A stretch of DNA of 6,745 bases. It comes from Thiotrichales bacterium (GTDB lineage: Bacteria; Pseudomonadota; Gammaproteobacteria; UWMA-0217). The stretch covers positions 1-6,745 of the forward strand of contig JANTGD010000199.1 of assembly GCA_024763135.1 (NCBI GenBank), given 5' to 3'. The notes beneath the pieces are model-generated. The model searched no databases and was not told where the DNA came from. It was given only the letters and a program-made list of their open reading frames with translations. Positions 1 through 5,620 of the stretch are shown here, in pieces. A program made the translations under genes and the position numbers. Each line of letters begins with the position of its first letter. The stretch's first letter is position 1.

Positions 1-173
1 ACTCGTGGTCACCTTATTGGTGATGAGAGGTTTTTCTGGTTTGCCAGGTGCGCCAAGGGCTTGCGTGGACTTTCGTGATCCAACTGCAGAATCTAGTCAA
101 GAGCGTGTCGTCAATCATCGCTACAATCCCAAATGAAAGGTGCACGCAGCACCATTCTTCAAACCTCTAAAAC
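1..173. other. Left-edge non-coding stretch, no supportable gene
   Basis: I see no gene here that I can defend. On the plus strand, frame 2 is open from the window edge to a TGA at 134-136 (44 codons), and frame 1 is open to a TGA at 76-78. Either could be the tail of a convergent gene entering from the left, but a run of this length also arises easily by chance and neither peptide is recognisable. A small hairpin (arms 139-143 and 149-153, loop of 5) lies just before the strong terminator. No tRNA-like fold or promoter was recognised. Confidence 0.4.
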
Positions 174-202
174 AAAAGCGGCCCAGAAATGGGCCGCTTT
201 TT
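167..202 (-). terminator. Rho-independent terminator after fba, probably bidirectional
   Basis: A perfect 8-bp GC-rich stem has arms at 178-185 and 190-197 with the 4-base loop GAAA (plus strand). Flanking A and T residues extend the pairing to 174-201. Read on the minus strand, the stem is followed by a T-run broken by a single G (bases 177 down to 169), a classic intrinsic terminator about 43 bp beyond the fba stop codon, so it should end the tkt-gap-pgk-pyk-fba transcript. Read on the plus strand, the stem is followed by five T (198-202), so it could also stop a transcript entering from the left. Confidence 0.9.
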
Positions 203-240
203 AAGACAACGCGCTTTATTAAACGCCAGTGGTGACGCCG

Positions 241-1305
241 CTATTTGATATTGGGAGCAAGTTCGCCTTTTTCATACTTGGCCGCCATGCTCTCCAGACT
301 GATTGCGGTCATTTTAGAGGCATTGCCAGCGGTACCAAATGCTTCATAGCGCGCTTTACAGATGTCTTTCATTGCAGCGGTGGCTGCTTGAAAATACTTA
401 CGCGGATCGAAGTTGGATTTGTTTTCCGCCAAGTGCTTACGAATCGCACCGGTCGATGCCATCCGCAAATCGGTATCTATATTCACCTTGCGGACACCAT
501 GCTTGATACCTTCTACGATTTCCTCAACAGGAACGCCGTAGGTCTCGCCCATGTCGCCACCGTATTCATTGATGATCGCGAGCCACTCTTGAGGGACTGA
601 TGAAGAACCATGCATGACCAAGTGGGTATCAGGAATTCGTGCATGAATTTCTTTAATGCGGTCGATCGCGAGAATATCGCCAGTGGGGGGACGAGTGAAT
701 TTGTAAGCACCGTGAGAGGTGCCGATAGCAATCGCAAGTGCATCGACCTGAGTCGCTTTTACAAATTCAGCCGCTTCTTCCGGATCGGTCAAAAGCTGAC
801 TGTGGTCCAGTTTGCCCTCGGCACCAATACCATCTTCCTCACCTGCCATGCCGGTCTCCAAAGATCCCAGGCAACCGAGTTCACCTTCGACAGAGACACC
901 ACCGGCATGCGCCATCTCCACAACCTTTTTGGTCACTTCCACATTGTATTCATAGGTGGTGGGCGTTTTGCCATCTTCCCCGAGTGAACCGTCCATCATG
1001 ACCGAGCTGAATCCTAATTGGATAGACCGCAGGCACACGGCTGGTGACGTCCCATGATCTTGGTGCATACAAACGGGAATATGGGGCCATTCTTCGACCG
1101 CAGCCAAAATAAGATGGCGTAGAAACGGCGCACCAGCATATTTTCTCGCACCCGCCGACGCCTGTACAATTACGGGTGAGTTGGTCTCGTCAGCGGCTTC
1201 CATTATGGCCCGCATTTGTTCGAGGTTATTGACGTTAAAAGCGGGCACACCATAGCCGTGCTCAGCTGCATGGTCCAACATTTGGCGTAATGAAATCAGA
1301 GCCAT
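241..1305 (-). CDS. fba: Fructose-bisphosphate aldolase, class II, Calvin-cycle subtype
   Basis: This cytoplasmic zinc-dependent enzyme reversibly joins glyceraldehyde-3-phosphate and dihydroxyacetone phosphate into fructose-1,6-bisphosphate, serving glycolysis, gluconeogenesis and, where present, the Calvin cycle. The product is 354 residues, full length for the subtype. By comparison with E. coli FbaA, the HQDHG motif at 81-85 supplies the catalytic Asp83 and zinc ligand His84. His198 (in GTSHGAYK) and His232 (in MHGSSS) are the other zinc ligands. The VEGELG segment at 139-144 carries the conserved Glu region, and NIDTD at 275-279 is the phosphate/substrate-binding motif. The LETG and GGDMGETYGVP segments are typical of Calvin-type (CbbA/Fda) aldolases rather than the E. 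coli FbaA type. The ATG start is supported by AAGGAG at 1315-1320, 9 nt upstream. It is the last gene of the cluster, 136 bp after pyk and followed by a strong terminator. No truncation or missing key residue was seen. The symbol cbbA would be an alternative. Confidence 0.96.
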   Translation of the reverse strand: MALISLRQMLDHAAEHGYGVPAFNVNNLEQMRAIMEAADETNSPVIVQASAGARKYAGAPFLRHLILAAVEEWPHIPVCMHQDHGTSPAVCLRSIQLGFSSVMMDGSLGEDGKTPTTYEYNVEVTKKVVEMAHAGGVSVEGELGCLGSLETGMAGEEDGIGAEGKLDHSQLLTDPEEAAEFVKATQVDALAIAIGTSHGAYKFTRPPTGDILAIDRIKEIHARIPDTHLVMHGSSSVPQEWLAIINEYGGDMGETYGVPVEEIVEGIKHGVRKVNIDTDLRMASTGAIRKHLAENKSNFDPRKYFQAATAAMKDICKARYEAFGTAGNASKMTAISLESMAAKYEKGELAPNIK

Positions 1306-1441
1306 GGGACTAGTCTCCTTTTAAGAGTGGGTTGAAATTCGAAATTGAGATTCGGCAGAGCTTGCTGCCTATTGGTTTTTAAAGCTATCAATATTACAGG
1401 TTCTCACTAGATACACACACGTGGAGAAAGGAATTAACGTG
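1306..1441. other. pyk-fba spacer with small hairpin, possible fba promoter region
   Basis: This 136-bp gap is long compared with the 9-bp pgk-pyk junction. It contains a 5-bp stem (arms 1354-1358 and 1365-1369, loop of 6). On the minus strand the stem is not followed by a T-run, so it is not an intrinsic terminator for pyk; the T5 at 1376-1380 lies on the plus-strand side, where no gene needs it. TAATAT on the minus strand (1391-1396) resembles a -10 box, but I see no convincing -35 at the right distance. Whether fba has its own promoter is open. The Shine-Dalgarno for fba lies at 1315-1320. Confidence 0.35.
1315..1320 (-). promoter_or_regulatory. Ribosome binding site of fba
   Basis: AAGGAG on the minus strand, 9 nt before the fba ATG. 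It is the best match to the anti-Shine-Dalgarno sequence among the genes here, in contrast to pyk, which has almost none. Confidence 0.75.
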
Positions 1442-2947
1442 TCAATCGACGGGTTCCACCAACTTTCCAACCTCCACAATTTTAATGGCGTTGGTACCGC
1501 CACCATTACCCATCAAATCACCTTTGGTAATAATGACCAATTCGCCATCATTGACTACTTCGTGGGCTTTCAGGATATTGACCGCAACCTTATTCGCAAG
1601 AGGATGAGAGGTCGTGCTGGTCGGGAAATCAACCGGATAGACACCACGATAGAGTTTGACGCGGCGGCGCGTCTTTTCGTGCTGCGTCATCGCATAGATG
1701 GGGATATCGGAAGCGATACGCGACATCCATCTTGCCGTATTACCCGATTCGGTCAGCGCCGCAATGGCCTTGACCCCCAGGTGATTTGCGGTATACATCG
1801 CCCCTTTCGCAATCGCCTCATCGATAAAACGAAAACTTTCATCGCCCCGGCGCTCCACGCCCCGATCGTCGTGATCCTTTTCGGCCTCGACGCAGATATT
1901 GCCCATCATGCAAACGACCTTTTCGGGGTATTTGCCCACGGCTGTTTCACCCGACAGCATGACTGCGTCCGTTCCATCGAGCACCGCATTGGCGACATCG
2001 AAAACCTCAGCTCGCGTGGGAACTGGATTGTAGATCATGGTCTCCATCATCTGGGTCGCGGTAATCACGATTTTATCGAGTTTCCGGGCTGTGCGGATCA
2101 GACTCTTTTGCGCCGCCGGTAACTCGGCATCGCCAATTTCCACTCCGAGGTCACCGCGCGCAATCATAATCGCATCCGAGGCATCCATAATGGATTCAAT
2201 GCACTCCAATGCCTCAGCACGTTCGATTTTGGCTACCAACCCGGCATCCCCGCCGGCTTCATTGAGCAATTGACGAGCCAAATGCATGTCCTGTGCTGAA
2301 CGGGGAAACGAAACCGCCAGGTAATCGACGCCGATTTCAGCCGCGAGCTTGATATCGTTCCGATCCTTCTCGGTCAGCGCATCGGCGGACAAGCCGCCGC
2401 CACGTCGATTGATGCCTTTATTGTTGGACAGGATACCCCCGTTAATCACGCAGGTATGGATTTCACTCCCCTTGATTTCAGTAACCTGAATAACAATCCG
2501 TCCATCATCGAGCACCAGCACATCGCCCGGCTCCACATCGTCGATCAGTGCTTTGTAGGTCACGCCAACGCGTTCCTGATCACCCGCATTGGCATCTAAC
2601 GCCACATCGAGAATGAAGTGATTCCCTTCATCCAGTTCGATACTGCCATCGCGGAATTTTTCAATGCGGATCTTGGGGCCTTGCAGATCCCCCAAGATCG
2701 CCACATCACAACCTGCACTGCAGGAGGCAGTGCGAATCAACTCGGCACGTCTGCGATGCGCATCTGCGGTGCCATGCGAAAAATTCATTCGCACCACATC
2801 GACCCCTGCTTCTACCAGCATCTGCAGGGATTCATAAGTTTCCGTAGCAGGTCCCAGCGTAGCGACAATTTTGGTACGCCGCCATCCATGCCGGGCACCA
2901 CCACAGACGGCCACCGGATCCTTACATTCCGCGTTTGCTTCACTCAT
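1442..2947 (-). CDS. pyk: Pyruvate kinase (PykA-like), with N-terminal extension
   Basis: This cytoplasmic enzyme transfers phosphate from phosphoenolpyruvate to ADP, giving pyruvate and ATP, the irreversible last step of glycolysis. The 501-residue product is slightly longer than the usual 470-480. TKIVATLGPAT at 25-35 opens the barrel. RMNFSHG at 53-59 holds the conserved Arg/Asn/Ser/His of the nucleotide and potassium site. GDLQGPKIR is at 86-94, followed by the B domain. Catalytic Lys240 sits in AKIERAEA, the metal-binding and substrate loop ARGDLGVEIG is at 263-272, and Thr298 lies in ITATQM. PTRAEVFDVANAVLDGTDAVMLSGET spans 310-335 (written here as two adjoining family motifs, PTRAEV and DGTDAVMLSGET), and the C-terminal domain ends with the GGTN motif near 483-486. 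The ATG lies 9 nt after the pgk stop with no good Shine-Dalgarno, suggesting translational coupling. An alternative GTG start at Val12 (position 2914) has AAGGA just upstream at tight spacing. The first 22 residues are not part of the usual fold, and Trp22 stands where many homologues start with Met. Confidence 0.95.
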   Translation of the reverse strand: MSEANAECKDPVAVCGGARHGWRRTKIVATLGPATETYESLQMLVEAGVDVVRMNFSHGTADAHRRRAELIRTASCSAGCDVAILGDLQGPKIRIEKFRDGSIELDEGNHFILDVALDANAGDQERVGVTYKALIDDVEPGDVLVLDDGRIVIQVTEIKGSEIHTCVINGGILSNNKGINRRGGGLSADALTEKDRNDIKLAAEIGVDYLAVSFPRSAQDMHLARQLLNEAGGDAGLVAKIERAEALECIESIMDASDAIMIARGDLGVEIGDAELPAAQKSLIRTARKLDKIVITATQMMETMIYNPVPTRAEVFDVANAVLDGTDAVMLSGETAVGKYPEKVVCMMGNICVEAEKDHDDRGVERRGDESFRFIDEAIAKGAMYTANHLGVKAIAALTESGNTARWMSRIASDIPIYAMTQHEKTRRRVKLYRGVYPVDFPTSTTSHPLANKVAVNILKAHEVVNDGELVIITKGDLMGNGGGTNAIKIVEVGKLVEPVD

Positions 2948-2956
2948 GAATACTAC

Positions 2957-4141
2957 TCAGGCTTCTTTGGCACGTTTTTCCAACATCGCGACTGCAGGCA
3001 GTTTTTTTCCTTCGAGAAATTCCAGGAAAGCACCACCACCAGTGGAAATGTAGGAAATGCGCTCCGCCAAACCATACTTGTCAACAGCCGCGAGCGTATC
3101 CCCACCACCCGCGATAGAGAAAGCGGATGACTCGGCAATCGCTTCGCCCAGCGTCTTGGTACCTTCGCCAAACTGATCGAATTCAAAAACGCCCACCGGT
3201 CCATTCCAGACGATGGTGCCTGCGGCCTTCATCATGTCGGCAAATCTTGCGGCAGTTTCCGGGCCAATATCGAAAATCATATCGTCATCCGCCACTTCAG
3301 ACACTTTCTTCACGGTAGCCTCGGCGGTTTCAGAGAACTCTTTTCCCACGACAACATCGGTCGGTACCGGAATCTCTCCGCCTTTTGCTGCTGCGGCTTC
3401 CATTAAGCGCTTGGCTTCCGGGATCAGGTCTTCTTCGTACAGCGATTTCCCAACATTGTAACCCTGAGCAGCAATAAAAGTATTTGCGATGCCTCCCCCG
3501 GGTATTAATTGGTCTACCACCTTTGAAAGAGAATCCAGCACAGTCAGTTTGGTGGAGACCTTGGATCCCCCCACGATGGCCGCCATCGGACGCGCGGGAT
3601 TATCCAGAGCTTTTCCGAGTGCTTCTAGCTCACCCGCTAATAAAGGCCCTGCACAGGCAACCGGTGCGTACACGCCAACGCCGTGTGTAGAGGCCTGCGC
3701 GCGATGCGCCGTGCCGAAAGCATCCATCACGTAAATGTCACACAAGCTGGCGTATTTTTTGGCCAGCGTTTCGTCGTTTTTCTTCTCGCCCACATTGAAG
3801 CGGACGTTCTCCAACATCACGACTTCGCCATCGGCAACCTCAGGGGCTTTGTCGAGGTAATCAGCGATCAACCGGACTTCTTTACCCAATAATTCACTCA
3901 AGTAATCGGCCACGGGCTTGAGTGAAAACTCAGCCGCTGGCTCTCCTTCAGTGGGTCTGCCCAGGTGCGACATGAGCATGACCTTTGCGCCTGCTTGCAT
4001 CGCATGTTCTATGGTCGGTAAGGAGGCGCGAATTCTTTTGTCAGAACTGACTTTTCCATCCTTAATCGGTACGTTCAAATCCTCACGGATCAGGACGCGC
4101 TTACCCGCTAGATCCAGGTCTGTCATCTTGATTACAGACAT
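2957..4141 (-). CDS. pgk: Phosphoglycerate kinase
   Basis: This cytoplasmic monomer reversibly transfers phosphate between 1,3-bisphosphoglycerate and ADP, giving 3-phosphoglycerate and ATP. It follows Gap in glycolysis and precedes it in gluconeogenesis or the Calvin cycle. The 394 residues match the family's usual length. The N-domain substrate site shows REDLNVP at 19-25, SHLGRP at 58-63, Arg114 in ENVRF, and DAFGTAHR at 140-147. The C-domain nucleotide site shows GGSKVSTK at 191-198, WNGPVGVFE at 312-320, GGGDT at 345-349 and STGGGA at 366-371. An in-frame ATG exists 10 codons upstream (4171), but the chosen ATG is preceded by GGGAG at 7 nt and gives the usual SVIKMTDLDL-type N-terminus. 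A third Met, at residue 6, lacks a ribosome site. A 429-bp spacer separates it from gap, and only 9 bp separate it from pyk. All key residues are intact. Confidence 0.97.
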   Translation of the reverse strand: MSVIKMTDLDLAGKRVLIREDLNVPIKDGKVSSDKRIRASLPTIEHAMQAGAKVMLMSHLGRPTEGEPAAEFSLKPVADYLSELLGKEVRLIADYLDKAPEVADGEVVMLENVRFNVGEKKNDETLAKKYASLCDIYVMDAFGTAHRAQASTHGVGVYAPVACAGPLLAGELEALGKALDNPARPMAAIVGGSKVSTKLTVLDSLSKVVDQLIPGGGIANTFIAAQGYNVGKSLYEEDLIPEAKRLMEAAAAKGGEIPVPTDVVVGKEFSETAEATVKKVSEVADDDMIFDIGPETAARFADMMKAAGTIVWNGPVGVFEFDQFGEGTKTLGEAIAESSAFSIAGGGDTLAAVDKYGLAERISYISTGGGAFLEFLEGKKLPAVAMLEKRAKEA

Positions 4142-4148
4142 ATTTCGA

Positions 4149-4153
4149 CTCCC
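4149..4153 (-). promoter_or_regulatory. Ribosome binding site deciding the pgk start
   Basis: GGGAG on the minus strand, 7 nt before the ATG at 4141. It favours this start over the in-frame ATG at 4171, which would lie upstream of the site, and over the ATG at 4126, which has no such motif. Confidence 0.75.
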
Positions 4154-4249
4154 AATTAAAATTTTAAACAACTATTGAATTTCGGTACCGCCGTGTCATG
4201 AGGTCGATAAAATCCGCAACACAAGACCGGAACGCGTACTCCGCTTATC

Positions 4250-4352
4250 GCATCGTCGCGATGCTGCGCAGAGGCGAAGTATCAGGCCTCAGCTCAGCAG
4301 TTTACAGATAACTGCATCGGAACCTGTCGGACTTGGGTCATTCCCTCCGGAC
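4250..4352 (-). ncRNA. Candidate structured leader upstream of pgk (four hairpins)
   Basis: Four potential stems lie end to end, about 110-210 nt upstream of the pgk start. They are 4326-4352 (GT/AC, CGGA/TCCG and GGG/CCC pairs with small bulges, loop of 5); 4297-4315 (6 bp, loop of 7); 4271-4290 (5 bp, loop of 10); and 4250-4264 (6 bp, loop of 3). I do not recognise a known riboswitch class. The call is only that pairing potential is concentrated here; function is inference, and the stems are individually short. Confidence 0.25.
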
Positions 4353-4495
4353 ACGTAAATACCGCTACTTAAAGAATCCCAAAGAGTGGAGCTAACTACT
4401 GGCCAGCCTAAGAAACATTTGGCAAGCAGCGCTTGACAAATACTTCTTGCTCGCGCAATTCATGACCAGTTTTTCTTGCACTGAAAGGCAAGCAG

Positions 4496-4530
4496 CTGCA
4501 TACATAGGCGAACTTCTCCTATGCATGCAG
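4496..4530 (-). repeat. 13-bp inverted repeat downstream of gap
   Basis: The arms 4496-4508 and 4518-4530 pair over 13 positions around a 9-base loop. The only imperfect pair (4502 with 4524) would be G-U in RNA made from the minus strand but A-C from the plus strand, so the fold is better in the direction gap is transcribed. It lies 40-75 bp past the gap stop and lacks a following T-run, which argues against an intrinsic terminator. A 3'-end stabiliser or processing site for gap mRNA is a reasonable inference. Confidence 0.6.
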
Positions 4531-4540
4531 TGCTCTATTA

Positions 4541-4560
4541 GGTCGCGCAAGCGCGCGGCC
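4541..4560. repeat. GC-rich imperfect hairpin just after gap stop
   Basis: The arms 4541-4548 and 4553-4560 form an 8-bp stem with a 4-base loop. One pair is G-U on the plus strand and a C-A mismatch on the minus strand. It begins 10 bp after the gap stop codon. No T-run follows on either strand, so intrinsic termination is not supported. Confidence 0.5.
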
Positions 4561-4570
4561 TGCATCAAGG

Positions 4571-5575
4571 TCAGTGGGTAGCGACGTGACGCACGAATCT
4601 CAGCATATTACAGGTATAGCCGTATTCGTTGTCATACCAGGAGACAATTTTTACGAACGTGCCATCGAGTGCAATGCCTGCGCCCGCATCAAAGATCGAT
4701 GAAAAACCGACACCGCGAAAATCGGTGGATACGACTTTTTCATCAGTATAGGCCAGAGTTTCAGCCAGATCGCCCGACTCGGACGCGGCTTTCATGGCAG
4801 CGCAGATGTCATCGTAAGAGGCGTCCTTATCGAGCTCTACTGTCAAATCGACAACGGATACATCGGACGTCGGTACACGAAACGCCATCCCGGTCAATTT
4901 GCCATTCAGCTCGGGCAGCACTTTACCAACAGCCTTGGCCGCGCCTGTAGAAGAAGGAATGATATTTTCCAGAATACCACGTCCACCGCGCCAATCTTTC
5001 ATAGAAGGGCCATCAACAGTTTTCTGTGTCGCGGTCGCAGCATGTACCGTCGTCATCAGGCCACGCTTAATACCCCAATTGTCGTGCAGCACTTTAGCGA
5101 CAGGAGCCAGACAGTTAGTGGTGCAAGACGCAGCAGAAACAATTGCCTGCCCTTCGTAGCTTGTGTGGTTCACCCCATACACGAACATGGGGGTGTGGTC
5201 TTTGGATGGTGCACTCTGCACGACTTTTTTAGCACCAGCATCAATGTGCTTCTGGCAAGTTTCTTCGGTCAGGAAAAAGCCGGTGCACTCGATGACCAGA
5301 TCGGCATCGACATCACCCCATTTCAGGTCGGCAGGATCACGCTCAGCCGTCAGGCGAATCGTCTTACCATTGACAACCAGGTTATTACCTTCGACTGCAA
5401 TTTCACCATCGAAGCGACCATGTACCGAATCATACTTCAACATATAAGCCAGATAATCGGCGTCGAGCAGGTCATTGATCGCGACAACTTCCATATCGGA
5501 AAATTCTTTTGCAATCGCGCGAAATACCATTCGGCCAATTCGACCGAATCCGTTGATGCCAACTTTAATTGTCAT
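4571..5575 (-). CDS. gap: Glyceraldehyde-3-phosphate dehydrogenase, GapA type, NAD-preferring
   Basis: This tetrameric cytoplasmic enzyme reversibly oxidises and phosphorylates glyceraldehyde-3-phosphate to 1,3-bisphosphoglycerate with NAD. The 334 residues are full length. The Rossmann motif GINGFGRIGR lies at 6-15. Asp35 in the NDLLDADY segment is the residue that normally selects NAD over NADP. The catalytic motif SCTTNC at 150-155 gives the active-site Cys151, and His178 in TTVHAATATQ is its partner. Phosphate-site motifs include SSTGAAKAVGKVLPELNGK around 208-226, and WYDNEYGY is at 313-320. Conservation with E. coli GapA is very high except at the C-terminus, where this protein ends FVRHVATH. 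The start is supported by AGGAG at 5582-5586, 6 nt before the ATG. It follows tkt after 45 bp, probably in one transcript, and precedes pgk, the next pathway step, after an unusually long spacer. Erythrose-4-phosphate dehydrogenase (Epd) is the main paralogue to exclude; the close GapA resemblance favours GAPDH. Confidence 0.97.
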   Translation of the reverse strand: MTIKVGINGFGRIGRMVFRAIAKEFSDMEVVAINDLLDADYLAYMLKYDSVHGRFDGEIAVEGNNLVVNGKTIRLTAERDPADLKWGDVDADLVIECTGFFLTEETCQKHIDAGAKKVVQSAPSKDHTPMFVYGVNHTSYEGQAIVSAASCTTNCLAPVAKVLHDNWGIKRGLMTTVHAATATQKTVDGPSMKDWRGGRGILENIIPSSTGAAKAVGKVLPELNGKLTGMAFRVPTSDVSVVDLTVELDKDASYDDICAAMKAASESGDLAETLAYTDEKVVSTDFRGVGFSSIFDAGAGIALDGTFVKIVSWYDNEYGYTCNMLRFVRHVATH

Positions 5576-5581
5576 TTTATG

Positions 5582-5586
5582 CTCCT
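5582..5586 (-). promoter_or_regulatory. Ribosome binding site of gap
   Basis: AGGAG on the minus strand, 6 nt before the gap ATG and inside the 45-bp tkt-gap spacer. No terminator-like hairpin was seen in that spacer, which is consistent with tkt and gap being co-transcribed. Confidence 0.75.
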
Positions 5587-5620
5587 AAGATCATTTAGAT
5601 TGAAGTGGAAAGAGGGTGCC

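Larger units (their letters stand above)
4142..4570. other. Long gap-pgk spacer rich in inverted repeats
   Basis: This 429-bp stretch between two genes that are usually close together holds no convincing gene. Read in the minus (transcription) direction it contains, in order: a GC-rich imperfect hairpin at 4541-4560; a 13-bp stem at 4496-4530; two copies of a 10-bp direct repeat (4487-4496 and 4421-4430); four short hairpins packed into 4250-4352; an AT-rich segment around 4155-4180; and the pgk ribosome site. None of the hairpins is followed by a T-run on the minus strand, so I see no intrinsic terminator. I could not find a convincing -35/-10 pair either. It may be a structured 5' leader for pgk, a processing or stability region for a gap-pgk transcript, or simply unconstrained sequence. 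Confidence 0.6.

Noticed and set aside
1..136. Plus-strand open frame of 44 codons from the left edge to the TGA at 134
   Set aside because: It is short enough to occur by chance, the peptide is not recognisable, and codon use shows no clear bias. It is kept only as a possibility linked to the two-way terminator.
30..136. Short minus-strand frames below fba (14 and 34 codons, overlapping at ATGATTGA)
   Set aside because: They lie beyond the strong terminator, have weak ribosome sites and unrecognisable peptides.
139..153. Small hairpin as a second terminator
   Set aside because: The stem is only 5 bp with a weak T-run on either side; the neighbouring 174-201 structure already explains termination.
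1354..1380. Hairpin 1354-1369 followed by T5 as a plus-strand terminator
   Set aside because: The stem is only 5 bp, the T-run begins 6 bp after it, and there is no plus-strand gene upstream to terminate.
1421..2122. 233-codon plus-strand frame opposite pyk
   Set aside because: It is the antisense shadow of a highly conserved pyruvate kinase; its peptide matches no family I know.
4294..4341. 15-codon minus-strand frame preceded by GGAGGG, as a pgk leader peptide
   Set aside because: The ribosome site is only about 2 nt from the ATG, the peptide has no run of regulatory codons, and no terminator or antiterminator pair is evident.
4433..4461. TTGACA at 4433-4438 on the plus strand as a -35 box
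   Set aside because: No acceptable -10 box lies 16-19 bp downstream, and no plus-strand gene follows.
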